64,000 bases of DNA. Origin: Tumebacillus algifaecis (GTDB lineage: Bacteria; Bacillota; Bacilli; Tumebacillales; Tumebacillaceae). Shown here in pieces: positions 17,544 through 26,021 of the stretch (position 1 is the stretch's first letter; every line of letters begins with the position of its first letter). The notes under the pieces are model-generated. The model saw only the letters and a list, made by a program, of their open reading frames with translations. It made no database searches and was not told where the DNA came from. The position numbers and the translations under genes were made by a program. Location of the stretch: assembly GCF_002243515.1 (NCBI RefSeq), contig NZ_CP022657.1, positions 2,781,001 through 2,845,000 on the forward strand. The letters are read 5' to 3'.

Positions 17544-17590
17544 CGAAAGACCCGCATTCCTCATTTGGAATGCGGGTCTTTCGTTGCTTT
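17544..17590 (+). terminator. strong terminator after the 64-aa gene
   Basis: A perfect 17-bp stem (17544-17560 with 17567-17583, loop TCATTT) is followed by TTGCTTTT. Confidence 0.85.
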
Positions 17591-17600
17591 TCGGCTCAAC

Positions 17601-18344
17601 CTAGATCTCAAACACTGCACCTTGTGTTGCGATCAGCACTTCACGGCCAAACTCCGCCTCGGCCTCCGCTTTCAGCAGTGAGCGGTCGTACTCCGGATAG
17701 AAGTGGGTTAGGCAAAGTTGCTTCACCCCGACTCGCTTCCCGATCTCCCCCACTTCTTTCGAGGTGAGATGCCCGATGTGCGCTGGACCGCGATCCTGCT
17801 CCAGCCATGACGCTTCACAGAGGAAAAAGTCAGCCCCCGTTGCCAGGCGCTCCAAGTTCTCAGATGGCCCAGAGTCGCCAGAGAAGACGAAACGCTTGCC
17901 CTGATACTCGGCAGACACTGCCAAACAGGGAATCGCATGCACCGTATCGGCAAACGTAAAGGTCATGCCGCACAACTCCAGTTTGCTGTCACTCGTCAGC
18001 GGCACCGCTTGCACATGACCGTCCAAGCCCACTTTTGCAAACTCTTCGGCCGGAGCTCCATTGGCATAGACGGTGATCGGTTCGTCACGCAACCCTTGCA
18101 GACGATGAATCATCACGCCGTACTGCAACACGTTCAAGTCGCTCGTATGATCGGCATGATGGTGGGTGATGATCACCGCATGGAGGTCTTTGATCGCGAG
18201 ATGTTTGGTCAGCTCGGACATCACGCCGCTCCCTGCGTCGATCAGCACATTTCCCTGCTCAGTCGATAATAAAAATCCAGTCGTTGCTCCACCTGGAGCC
18301 GGGTATGGGCCCGTTTCGCCCAACACGCGCAGTTTCATGCTCAT
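17601..18344 (-). CDS. MBL-fold metallo-hydrolase (YhfI-like)
   Basis: A 247-residue metallo-beta-lactamase-fold hydrolase of the RNase Z/YhfI type. The zinc ligands are visible: 'THHHADHTSDL' near residue 60, 'FSGDSGPSENL', and a late 'LTHFYPEY'. 'GETGPYPAPGGATTGFLL' at the N-terminus is typical of YhfI-like proteins. The RNase Z recognition arm is absent, so tRNA 3' processing is unlikely; the substrate is unknown. AAGGAG lies eight bases before the ATG at 18344. Confidence 0.85.
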   Translation of the reverse strand: MSMKLRVLGETGPYPAPGGATTGFLLSTEQGNVLIDAGSGVMSELTKHLAIKDLHAVIITHHHADHTSDLNVLQYGVMIHRLQGLRDEPITVYANGAPAEEFAKVGLDGHVQAVPLTSDSKLELCGMTFTFADTVHAIPCLAVSAEYQGKRFVFSGDSGPSENLERLATGADFFLCEASWLEQDRGPAHIGHLTSKEVGEIGKRVGVKQLCLTHFYPEYDRSLLKAEAEAEFGREVLIATQGAVFEI

Positions 18345-18548
18345 GTTCTACACTCCTTCTCTTCCGACCGTGACGGCCTCTTCCTAAGTTCTTAAGCCCC
18401 TTGCCACACCTTCGCACTGCCATCTCACAGCAGCGCGGCGTGATCGGAACCTCATTTGTGTGTTTCAGCGAGTCCCCCTCATTATAGCGAAGTCCAGATC
18501 GAGCGACAATTTCAAACTTAGCGTACCCACCTCACCCTCCCACCACGC

Positions 18549-18579
18549 AAAAAGGTCACCTGTACATTCAGGTGACCTT
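18549..18579 (-). terminator. terminator after the PHP-domain gene
   Basis: A perfect 11-bp stem (AAGGTCACCTG/CAGGTGACCTT, six-base loop) is followed by TTTTT on the minus strand. The remaining spacer 18345-18548 shows nothing recognisable. Confidence 0.8.
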
Positions 18580-18605
18580 GACCTTTCCCACCATCTGCAA
18601 AGCTG

Positions 18606-19436
18606 TTAGTTCCAGCCTTTATACGCCGCCTTTTGACGCAGCTTTTCCACCACTTCATAAGAGACATGAACGGAGCCCAGATCGCCGCGATGTTCAGCTC
18701 CACCGCCATGAAAATCGGAACCGCCCGTCGCAAGCAATCCGTGATGTTCGGCCAACTTTGCATAATGCGCGCGTTTTTCCGAGGGATGATCGGGATGAAA
18801 CGCCTCTAACCCAATCAGGCCGAGCGGGACGAGCTTGTCAAAAAGCTCATCCTTTCCGACCAGGCCAGGATGCGCGACAACCGGACTGCCACCCGCCTGT
18901 AAGATCAGTTGTACCGCCATCTCAGGCGTCACCTTCAACCGCTCCACATAGCCGATCTTGCCCGAACCCAAATATTTGTCAAACGCCTCTGGGATATTGC
19001 TGACGTAGCCTTTCTTCATCAAAACGCGAGCGATGTGCGGGCGGCCGACCGCTCCTTTCGCTTCATTCAGCACCTCGTCTTTCGTGATCGCAAGCCCCCC
19101 TTGTTGCAGGCGGACGATCATCTTGTCGAGGCGGTTTAGGCGATCTTCGCGCATTTTCGCGATCAAGTCCCGCAGTTCCTGGTGATCGGGGTCATAAAAG
19201 TAGCCGAGCACATGCACTTCTCTTCCTTCTAGCGTGGTGCTGAGTTCAATGCCAGGGATTACTTCTACTCCTAGCTCCTTACCGGCTGCCCGCGCTTCGC
19301 TCAGACCGTCCATCGTATCATGGTCAGTGACAGCGACCGCCTGCAATCTGTTGCGTTTAGCCAGCTCCACTAATTCACGCGGCGTGAATGTACCGTCGCT
19401 GGCCGTCGTATGTGCATGAAGATCTGCAATAGTCAT
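18606..19436 (-). CDS. PHP-domain phosphoesterase (YciV/TrpH-like)
   Basis: A 276-residue PHP-domain protein. The metal-binding motifs are clear: 'DLHAHTTASDG' at the N-terminus, 'TDHDTMDG' near residue 40, 'GIELS' near 62, 'VAHPG' near 192 and 'GSDFHG' near 240. Members related to E. coli YciV (RNase AM) degrade short RNAs or nucleoside 3',5'-bisphosphates, which is a reasonable guess here. It ends with its own terminator and begins six bases after the M19 dipeptidase gene, so the two are probably co-transcribed. Confidence 0.88.
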   Translation of the reverse strand: MTIADLHAHTTASDGTFTPRELVELAKRNRLQAVAVTDHDTMDGLSEARAAGKELGVEVIPGIELSTTLEGREVHVLGYFYDPDHQELRDLIAKMREDRLNRLDKMIVRLQQGGLAITKDEVLNEAKGAVGRPHIARVLMKKGYVSNIPEAFDKYLGSGKIGYVERLKVTPEMAVQLILQAGGSPVVAHPGLVGKDELFDKLVPLGLIGLEAFHPDHPSEKRAHYAKLAEHHGLLATGGSDFHGGGAEHRGDLGSVHVSYEVVEKLRQKAAYKGWN

Positions 19437-19442
19437 GTTGTT

Positions 19443-20393
19443 CTACCCTTTCAAGATGCTGTCGATCACGCGCTTAAAGTTACCACCCATTATCTTTTTC
19501 ATCACGTCTTCGCCGTATGCTTTAAACAATCGCTCCTGCAATCGAGGCAAATCACCGCCATGACGCAGATCGGTCATCGTCCACTCGATCCCGTCAAAGT
19601 CAGAACCGATCCCCAAATGATCTTCGCCACCCAATTCCAAGATGTGATCGATATGGCGCATCAGATCGGAAATGGCGACGTCACCGGTCCCGACAAACAT
19701 TGGAACAAACGTGACACCGATCAAGCCACCCGTTTTAAACAACGCTTGCAACTGGTTATCATGCAGGTTGCGACGATGATCATGTATGGCCCGTGCATTC
19801 GCATGGGAAGCGATCACCGGCGCCTTTGCGACTTCCATCACGTCCCAAAACCCTTTTTCCCCCAAATGCGCCACATCGACAATCATACCCAAGCGGTTCA
19901 TCTCACGGACCACATCACGACCAAACGGTGTCAATCCACGGTCGATCTTCTCCCCGCATCCATCTGCGATGCAGTTAGCCTGGTTCCATGTCAGCCCCAT
20001 CGCCCGGACACCAAGTCGATACATCGTGCGCAAGATGCGCAGGTCAGATTGGATGCAATCCCCGCCTTCAATCGACAACAGACCGGAGCGATACCCTGCC
20101 GCCAGATTGCGTTCCAAATCGCCTTTTTTCAAAATCGGACGAAATTTGCCCCCACCGACCACTTCACTATAAAACTGTTCAATCATATTTAAATGAATCG
20201 TGAGCTGCTCCGCTGGTGTGTACTTTGGTTCCACAAACAGCACGAAGAACTGCAAATCAATCCCCGCTTTGACGATGCGGTCATAGTTCAAGTGCAGATT
20301 ATCCTTGTCTTCATAAAAACGCAAACCTTCCTTCTCCATCCGGTACAGAATGTCCGCGTGACCGTCGATCACTAATGTCTTCCCATATTCCAT
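19443..20393 (-). CDS. membrane dipeptidase, peptidase family M19
   Basis: About 316 residues, matching zinc-dependent renal-dipeptidase-type (M19) enzymes. It has 'IDGHADILYRM' with the first metal-binding HxD, 'SIEGGDCI' with the bridging glutamate, 'IVDVAHLGEKGF', 'PVIASHANARAI' and 'GIGSDFDGIEW'. These enzymes cleave dipeptides, sometimes D-amino-acid-containing ones. No signal peptide is present, so it is cytoplasmic. Two ATGs lie two codons apart; 20393 has GGAG at nine bases and is preferred over 20399, where the spacing is only three. Confidence 0.93.
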   Translation of the reverse strand: MEYGKTLVIDGHADILYRMEKEGLRFYEDKDNLHLNYDRIVKAGIDLQFFVLFVEPKYTPAEQLTIHLNMIEQFYSEVVGGGKFRPILKKGDLERNLAAGYRSGLLSIEGGDCIQSDLRILRTMYRLGVRAMGLTWNQANCIADGCGEKIDRGLTPFGRDVVREMNRLGMIVDVAHLGEKGFWDVMEVAKAPVIASHANARAIHDHRRNLHDNQLQALFKTGGLIGVTFVPMFVGTGDVAISDLMRHIDHILELGGEDHLGIGSDFDGIEWTMTDLRHGGDLPRLQERLFKAYGEDVMKKIMGGNFKRVIDSILKG

Positions 20394-20458
20394 TTGCATG
20401 ATCTCCTTTGTACACTTTAGTCAATGTTGTTGAAGATAATAGTTCGCCTTACAATATG

Positions 20459-20489
20459 AAAAAACCTGCTTATCTAGTTGATAAACAGG
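20459..20489 (-). terminator. terminator of spoVS
   Basis: Arms CCTGtTTATC and GATAAgCAGG (one G-U pair) close over AACTA on the minus strand and are followed by TTTTTT. Confidence 0.75.
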
Positions 20490-20524
20490 GGATTGATAAA
20501 TGTATAAGAGCAATAAGTTCTCTC

Positions 20525-20785
20525 TTACCTCGGTTCCACAATCAGTTTGATCGCGGTTCGCTCTTCGCCATCAATAATGATATCGGTAAAAGCAGGAATG
20601 CAAATCAGGTCAACGCCGCTTGGTGCGACAAAGCCCCGTGCAATCGCCACCGCCTTCACAGCCTGATTGAGTGCGCCCGCCCCGATCGCTTGGATCTCAG
20701 CATTGCCTCGTTCGCGAAGGACACCTGCCAATGCTCCAGCTACAGAATTAGGGTTGGATTTTGCTGAAACTTTTAATACATCCAC
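20525..20785 (-). CDS. spoVS: stage V sporulation protein S
   Basis: SpoVS is a small Alba-fold protein needed for normal progress to spore-coat assembly in B. subtilis. The 86-residue product is unmistakable: 'LKVSAKSNPNSVAGALAGV', 'IQAIGAGALNQAVKAVAIAR' and 'ICIPAFTDI'. A near-perfect sigma-H promoter lies upstream (20835-20863), consistent with early-sporulation expression known for this gene. It follows ymdB on the same strand but is separately transcribed, with its own promoter and terminator. Confidence 0.97.
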   Translation of the reverse strand: MDVLKVSAKSNPNSVAGALAGVLRERGNAEIQAIGAGALNQAVKAVAIARGFVAPSGVDLICIPAFTDIIIDGEERTAIKLIVEPR

Positions 20786-20834
20786 TTCAAGTACCTCCTT
20801 TAGATTGGATCGTTAGGTTAGGACACTACTATCT

Positions 20835-20863
20835 ATATTCGCCCAGACCAAAATAATTCCTTC
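20835..20863 (-). promoter_or_regulatory. sigma-H promoter of spoVS
   Basis: On the minus strand GAAGGAATT (20863-20855) matches the RnAGGAwWW -35 and GGCGAATAT (20843-20835) matches the RnnGAATww -10, with an 11-bp gap. Both boxes fit the consensus completely. Confidence 0.8.
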
Positions 20864-20926
20864 TGAATATAGTGAAATTTTCTCAAAATTCCACCAGTGA
20901 ATCTTAAAGGAGGGAGAAGTGGTTTT

Positions 20927-21742
20927 TTAAAATTGTTTTAAATCAGAATTTGTGTTCCAAGGACGATCTGGCGTGATCGAAATGCGCGAGATCGACACCG
21001 CTTTCCCCAAATCGTTTGTTTCTATATATACGCCATGCAGTTGAGCTTCTCCTTGTGGAACTTCGAACCGCGACGGCATTTGAGTTAAAAACTTTTGGAT
21101 CACACCGTCCTTGTGGAACCCGATGATCGAATCGTACGGCCCACACATCCCGACATCGGTGAGAAAGGCGGTGCCGCCTGCCAGAATCCGCTCATCGGCC
21201 GTCTGTACATGCGTGTGCGTGCCCACGACAGCAGACACACGGCCAGCCAAATAGTTGGCCAACGCAGCTTTCTCAGAGGTAGCCTCAGCATGGATGTCGA
21301 GGAAGATATGCTTGGTCTTGTCCCCGATCTCTTCCAAGATACGGTCTGCCGTGCGGAACGGATCGTCATAGTCCCCTAGAAACGCCCGCCCCAGCAGATT
21401 GATGATCGCAATCTGGCTATTTCCGGCCCGACAGAGCGTATAACCTTGGCCCGGAGTTCCAGCCGGGTAATTGGCAGGACGGACAATGCGGCGATCCGTA
21501 CTGATCAGTGGCAAGGATTCCTTATGATCAAACGCGTGGTTGCCAAGTGTCAAGATGTCCACTTCCACATCGAAAAGCGCCTCGGCCAACCGTTCGGTGA
21601 GGCCGCGTCCATTCGGCGCAATATTCTCCGCGTTGGCGATGGTGATGTCCGGTTGAAAGTGTTTGATCAATTTCGGCACCCACTGCTCCACCATCTGTTT
21701 GCCAGGGTGACCCACGATATCTCCTAAAAACAAAATGCGCAC
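20927..21742 (-). CDS. ymdB: YmdB family metallophosphoesterase
   Basis: A 271-residue phosphodiesterase of the YmdB family (TIGR00282), which hydrolyses 2',3'-cyclic nucleotides and affects the motility/biofilm choice in B. subtilis. Metal ligands are visible: 'FLGDIVGHPG' at the start, 'NAENIAPNGRG', 'LTLGNHAFDHKE', 'DIHAEATSEK' and 'VVGTHTHVQTAD'. As in Bacillus it lies just downstream of rny, here with one extra unknown gene between them. Confidence 0.95.
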   Translation of the reverse strand: MRILFLGDIVGHPGKQMVEQWVPKLIKHFQPDITIANAENIAPNGRGLTERLAEALFDVEVDILTLGNHAFDHKESLPLISTDRRIVRPANYPAGTPGQGYTLCRAGNSQIAIINLLGRAFLGDYDDPFRTADRILEEIGDKTKHIFLDIHAEATSEKAALANYLAGRVSAVVGTHTHVQTADERILAGGTAFLTDVGMCGPYDSIIGFHKDGVIQKFLTQMPSRFEVPQGEAQLHGVYIETNDLGKAVSISRISITPDRPWNTNSDLKQF

Positions 21743-21796
21743 AACATTTCCTCCGTTCTACTGTGAAGCCTGCAAGACCCGTATACGTGGTCTCAT

Positions 21797-22321
21797 TTAT
21801 TTATTGTACACGAATACTTTTCCACCATCACGATATGCAACCAGTGAATCTTCGTGACGCAGCGTATCTTTTTCTCCCAAGATTTTAGCGATGATCTCTT
21901 CTTGCGCATCCACTTCATCTTCCTGTAAGGGGAGCAGATCATCCCCACAAAGCTCGGCATAAAAATCCCGCACCAAGTTCATAAACAATGACAACTCCGT
22001 CACATTCAAACGATCGACCTGTTGCTCATAGGTCAAAATCGTCACATTGTCCATCAGAGAGTGGCCGATCGTCCCGAATTGACCAAAGCTCGGTTCAAGC
22101 TCTTGGAAGACTGCAAAATAGTCTGCACAAAATCGAGAGAACTCGCCGCGTTTTTCATCGGCAACTTCCCCGTTCAATAATATCGTAAACGTGAGCATGC
22201 CCGTTTTCGCATTCAGACTGAGTGAGGAGAGCTCCGGGTACCGTATTAACATCGAAACGAGCAAATTGGTGCCGGGCGTTTCCTTCAATCGAAGCTTTGC
22301 CAAAATGATCAAACCCTTCAA
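21797..22321 (-). CDS. hypothetical protein between rny and ymdB (174 aa)
   Basis: The start is a TTG at 22321 with GGTGG upstream. The soluble 174-residue protein has an N-terminal helical part, a central strand region ('LNAKTGMLTFTILLNGEV'), and an acidic C-terminal third ('LLPLQEDEVDAQEEI'). No motif is recognisable. It follows the rny terminator, so it has its own promoter or depends on readthrough. B. subtilis has no gene at this position as far as I recall. Confidence 0.65.
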   Translation of the reverse strand: MKGLIILAKLRLKETPGTNLLVSMLIRYPELSSLSLNAKTGMLTFTILLNGEVADEKRGEFSRFCADYFAVFQELEPSFGQFGTIGHSLMDNVTILTYEQQVDRLNVTELSLFMNLVRDFYAELCGDDLLPLQEDEVDAQEEIIAKILGEKDTLRHEDSLVAYRDGGKVFVYNK

Positions 22322-22383
22322 TCAAAAATTCCACCACACATCTATTCGATTTCCCCTTGCAAAATCCTTCAGGTAATAATTGT

Positions 22384-22423
22384 GCACAAAAAAATAAAGT
22401 AGCCTTTAGGGCTACTTTATTTT
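22384..22423 (-). terminator. terminator of rny
   Basis: A 14-bp perfect stem (22391-22404 with 22410-22423, five-base loop) is followed by TTTTTTT on the minus strand, seven bases or less from the rny stop. Confidence 0.82.
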
Positions 22424-23958
22424 GCGTATTCGACGGCTCGGGTCTCACGGATAACCGTAACTTTGATTTGTCCAGGGTAATCGAGTTCATTCTCGATTCG
22501 TTTGGAAATCTCACGTGCAACGCGTACCGATTCTGCGTCGTCAATTTGCTCAGGTTTGACAATGATTCGTACTTCACGTCCAGCCTGAATGGCATATGAC
22601 TTTTCTACGCCGTCAAAAGACTCGGCGATTTCTTCCAATTTTTCAAGACGCTTGATGTAGATATCAAGCGTTTCACGGCGCGCTCCTGGGCGAGCAGCCG
22701 ACAATGCGTCTGCCGCAGCGACCAGCATCGAAATTGGCGATGTGAATTCGATATCGCCATGATGGGCACCAATGGCGTTGATTACAATCGGGTGTTCCTT
22801 GTACTTTTTGGCAAGTTCAACTCCGATTTCAACGTGCGAGCCTTCCACTTCATGAGTGATCGCTTTACCAATGTCATGGATCAAGCCAGCTCGTTTTGCA
22901 AGTTGTACATCAAGCCCCAACTCGGCTGCCATAAGACCAGCGAGGTGGGCCACTTCGATCGAGTGTTTGAGAACGTTCTGACCGTAGCTTGTACGATACT
23001 TCAGACGTCCGAGAACTTTGATCAGGTCGGGGTGAATACCATGAACCCCTGTTTCGAAGGTGGCTTGTTCGCCCTCTTCGCGAATGCGCTCGTCGATCTC
23101 TCGACGTGCCTTTTCCACCATTTCCTCGATGCGGGCTGGGTGGATGCGCCCGTCTGCAACCAACTTCTCAAGTGCAACCCTTGCGATCTCCCGGCGAACC
23201 GGATCAAAACCGGAGAGAATTACAGCTTCCGGAGTATCATCGATAATCAAATCGATCCCAGTAAGTGTCTCCAGGGCACGAATGTTTCGGCCTTCGCGAC
23301 CGATAATACGACCTTTCATCTCGTCGTTCGGCAATGCGACAACAGATACGGTCGTTTCGGCGACATGGTCGGCAGCGCAACGCTGAATGGAGGTTGCGAT
23401 GATTTCCTTCGCCTTCTTTTCAGCTTCTTCTTTCGCTTGTTGCTCGATCTCTTTCATCATGATTGCCGCTTCGTGACGGCATTCATTTTCCACATTGGTG
23501 AGAATCAATTGACGTGCATCGTCGCGGGTCAGTCCGGAAATCCGTTCCAACTCTGCAACCTGCCCGCGAAGCATCGCATCTGCGCGCTCCTTGGTCTCCT
23601 CAATCATACGTTCTTTATTCGATAAGACTTCCCCGCGCTTTTCAATCGATTCGGTCTTGCGATCAAGCGTCTCCTCTTTTTGCAAAAGGCGGCGTTCGAG
23701 TCGCTGAACCTCATTACGACGCTCGCGAGTGTCTTTTTCAGCTTCGGAACGTAGCTTGTGTACTTCTTCTTTCGCCTCTAAAATTGCTTCCTTCTTCTTC
23801 GCTTCGGCTTCTTTTGCTGCAGTATCAAGAATCTGCTCCGCACGCAATTCTGCAGCGGCCAATTTGCCCTCTGCGATGTTGCGACGAACTAAATAGCCTC
23901 CAACAAGACCTACTGCCAAGAAGATCACCGATAACAAGATCGGGAGTAAGGAATCCAT
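22417..23958 (-). CDS. rny: ribonuclease Y
   Basis: RNase Y is the membrane-anchored endonuclease that starts mRNA decay in Bacillota. The 513-residue product has an N-terminal membrane helix ('[17 protein letters not shown]'), a long charged coiled coil to about residue 200, a KH domain ('[15 protein letters not shown]') and an HD phosphohydrolase domain ('[11 protein letters not shown]' with 'GAHHGDIE'). Length and domain order match the family. It lies between recX and ymdB. Confidence 0.97.
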   Translation of the reverse strand: MDSLLPILLSVIFLAVGLVGGYLVRRNIAEGKLAAAELRAEQILDTAAKEAEAKKKEAILEAKEEVHKLRSEAEKDTRERRNEVQRLERRLLQKEETLDRKTESIEKRGEVLSNKERMIEETKERADAMLRGQVAELERISGLTRDDARQLILTNVENECRHEAAIMMKEIEQQAKEEAEKKAKEIIATSIQRCAADHVAETTVSVVALPNDEMKGRIIGREGRNIRALETLTGIDLIIDDTPEAVILSGFDPVRREIARVALEKLVADGRIHPARIEEMVEKARREIDERIREEGEQATFETGVHGIHPDLIKVLGRLKYRTSYGQNVLKHSIEVAHLAGLMAAELGLDVQLAKRAGLIHDIGKAITHEVEGSHVEIGVELAKKYKEHPIVINAIGAHHGDIEFTSPISMLVAAADALSAARPGARRETLDIYIKRLEKLEEIAESFDGVEKSYAIQAGREVRIIVKPEQIDDAESVRVAREISKRIENELDYPGQIKVTVIRETRAVEYAK

Positions 23959-24082
23959 GGTGGCGCCTCCTTGCTCAGTTCATAAGTATCTAAGCATGTC
24001 TGACGCAAACCCGGTATGCGAAGCTACTTCCACGAGAGAATGATCAAGCTGTTTATACGCAATATTAATTCTATCGTCTGTG

Positions 24083-24772
24083 TCAATCATTGTCAAGATT
24101 GGCGAGGGATATACAGCGTCTTAACGCGACCTTGATCACCGTGGTAGAAAAACCCCGCCTTGCCAGATATTGCGCTAATTTCCGCTTTTCATCAAACGTA
24201 AATTCTAACGTTTTATGGCCAATTTTTTTCTGCAGGAGACGAATCGCCCCTTCAATTTCGAGATCGTCATCACAGATGTCATCGATGACTTCGGTCATCT
24301 GATCCGGATCGATGCCCTTTTGTTTCAATTCCCACTTGAGCATCGCTTTGCCGCGCGGACGGCTGCGCATCCTGCTTTCCACCCACTGCCTGGCAAATTC
24401 ATTGTCGTTCAGATACTTCCGCTCGATCAGCCAGTCCACCGTTTTTCGGACGATCTCCTCATCAAACAGCTCTTTGCCGGACAGATAATCGACCATCTCT
24501 TTTTTCGAGCGATGCCGGAATGAGAGGTAGTGAACAGCAGCATCCTTCGCTTTGAACACCACCTCATCCCGCCATACATCCTGCATAAGTTCCGCCGTGA
24601 CCTGCATCCCTTTTTTCAACTGGTGCTGAACTGCCACTTCCCGACGCACACCCATCAGGAATTGTTCATCGATAAACAGATTGAGACGGTCTGGACTTGC
24701 TTTTTGCACAGAAAGGGCGGTCACTTGACCGCCCCGAAATTCCGGTTGCTCTTGTTTCTTTTTCTCCTGCAT
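24083..24772 (-). CDS. recX: regulatory protein RecX
   Basis: RecX binds RecA filaments and limits or tunes recombination. The product is about 229 residues and alpha-helical, with the repeated RecX three-helix modules: 'YLSFRHRSKKEMVDYLSGKE', 'NDNEFARQWVESRMRSRPRG', 'LKWELKQKGID' and 'KRKLAQYLARRGFS'. ATG 24772 has AAGGTG six bases ahead, which overlaps the recA stop; the GTG at 24781 is less likely. The immediate position after recA suggests co-expression in the SOS response. Confidence 0.93.
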   Translation of the reverse strand: MQEKKKQEQPEFRGGQVTALSVQKASPDRLNLFIDEQFLMGVRREVAVQHQLKKGMQVTAELMQDVWRDEVVFKAKDAAVHYLSFRHRSKKEMVDYLSGKELFDEEIVRKTVDWLIERKYLNDNEFARQWVESRMRSRPRGKAMLKWELKQKGIDPDQMTEVIDDICDDDLEIEGAIRLLQKKIGHKTLEFTFDEKRKLAQYLARRGFSTTVIKVALRRCISLANLDND

Positions 24773-24782
24773 CGAATACACC

Positions 24783-25856
24783 TTACAGGTCGAGGTCGAG
24801 CAGTTCGTCCGCTTCTTGGTCTGCCAACTCTTCAGCCGTTGCCTTGAAATCAGGCGCTTGTACTTTGCCTACTTGATAGTGCTCACGAATCAGTCCATCG
24901 ATCTTGTTAGCCAACTCGGGGTGGTCTTTCAAGAACTGCTTCGCGTTCTCACGACCTTGACCGAGACGTTCCCCTTCATAGGAGTACCAAGCGCCCGATT
25001 TGTTGATGATGTCCAGATCGGTCCCCATATCGACCAGTGTGCCTTCACGGGAGATGCCTTCACCAAACATCAGGTCAACCTCCGCTTGTTTGAACGGCGG
25101 TGCAACCTTGTTCTTCACCACTTTGATCTTGGTGCGGCTGCCAACCATGTCATTGCCTTGCTTGAGCACTTCGGCACGACGCACTTCCAGACGAACGGTG
25201 GAGTAGAACTTGAGCGCGCGGCCGCCGGAAGTAGTTTCCGGGTTGCCGAACATCACGCCTACTTTTTCACGAATCTGGTTGATGAAAATCGCGATCGTTT
25301 TCGATTTGTTGATCGCACCTGCCAGTTTGCGTAGCGCTTGAGACATCAGACGCGCTTGCAGACCGACGTGGGAGTCACCCATATCGCCTTCAATCTCTGC
25401 CTTTGGAACGAGCGCTGCAACGGAGTCCACAACCACGATATCGACCGCGCCGGAGCGCACCAAAGCTTCGGCGATTTCCAACGCTTGTTCACCAGTATCC
25501 GGCTGCGCGATCAGCAGTTCGTCGATGTTGACACCGAGCTTTTGCGCGTAGACCGGGTCGAGCGCGTGCTCCGCATCGATAAATGCCGCTTGGCCGCCCG
25601 TGCGCTGGACCTCTGCGATCGCATGCAAGGTGACAGTCGTTTTACCAGAAGATTCCGGTCCATACACTTCGATGATGCGGCCACGCGGGAACCCGCCGAC
25701 ACCGAGTGCAATATCAACAGCAAGCGAACCGGTCGAGACCGTTTCCACGTTGTAGCTGGAAGCAGCTTCTCCTAGACGCATGACAGAACCTTTACCGAAC
25801 TGTTTCTCAATCTGACGCAACGCCATATCCAATGCCGCTTTACGATCGTTAGACAA
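24783..25856 (-). CDS. recA: recombinase RecA
   Basis: RecA forms filaments on single-stranded DNA, drives strand exchange and triggers LexA self-cleavage. The 357-residue product is full length: Walker A '[10 protein letters not shown]' near residue 66, '[18 protein letters not shown]', the L2-region '[20 protein letters not shown]', and an acidic C-terminus ('[13 protein letters not shown]'). The promoter carries a LexA-type box overlapping its -35 (25933-25972), so it is SOS-inducible. recX follows directly. Confidence 0.98.
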   Translation of the reverse strand: MSNDRKAALDMALRQIEKQFGKGSVMRLGEAASSYNVETVSTGSLAVDIALGVGGFPRGRIIEVYGPESSGKTTVTLHAIAEVQRTGGQAAFIDAEHALDPVYAQKLGVNIDELLIAQPDTGEQALEIAEALVRSGAVDIVVVDSVAALVPKAEIEGDMGDSHVGLQARLMSQALRKLAGAINKSKTIAIFINQIREKVGVMFGNPETTSGGRALKFYSTVRLEVRRAEVLKQGNDMVGSRTKIKVVKNKVAPPFKQAEVDLMFGEGISREGTLVDMGTDLDIINKSGAWYSYEGERLGQGRENAKQFLKDHPELANKIDGLIREHYQVGKVQAPDFKATAEELADQEADELLDLDL

Positions 25857-25932
25857 TGGTTACACTCCCCTTATTCTATTCCTCTCACGAATCTCAAACA
25901 GATTCGCGTTCGATTCCTCAATCCCTGCTTTT

Positions 25933-25961
25933 ATTGTACTGCAACCGGAGAGAAAAAGCAA
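25933..25961 (-). promoter_or_regulatory. sigma-A promoter of recA
   Basis: On the minus strand TTGCTT (25961-25956) and TACAAT (25938-25933) are separated by exactly 17 bp, about 75 bp upstream of the recA start. Confidence 0.65.
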
Positions 25962-25972
25962 ACATTTGTTCT
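25959..25972 (-). promoter_or_regulatory. LexA (SOS) box of recA
   Basis: The minus strand reads AGAACAAATGTTTG, which matches the Bacillota consensus CGAACRNRYGTTYG at all but the first base. It overlaps the recA -35 hexamer, so bound LexA would block RNA polymerase. Confidence 0.8.
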
Positions 25973-25982
25973 CCTGTTTTCA

Positions 25983-26014
25983 AGGAAACAGCCCCTGACT
26001 GTACAGGGGCTGTT
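25983..26014 (-). terminator. terminator of the DEAD-box helicase gene
   Basis: A perfect 11-bp stem (AACAGCCCCTG/CAGGGGCTGTT, six-base loop) lies just after the stop. The following TTTCCTTG is only moderately T-rich. Confidence 0.65.
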
Positions 26015-26021
26015 CGTCATG

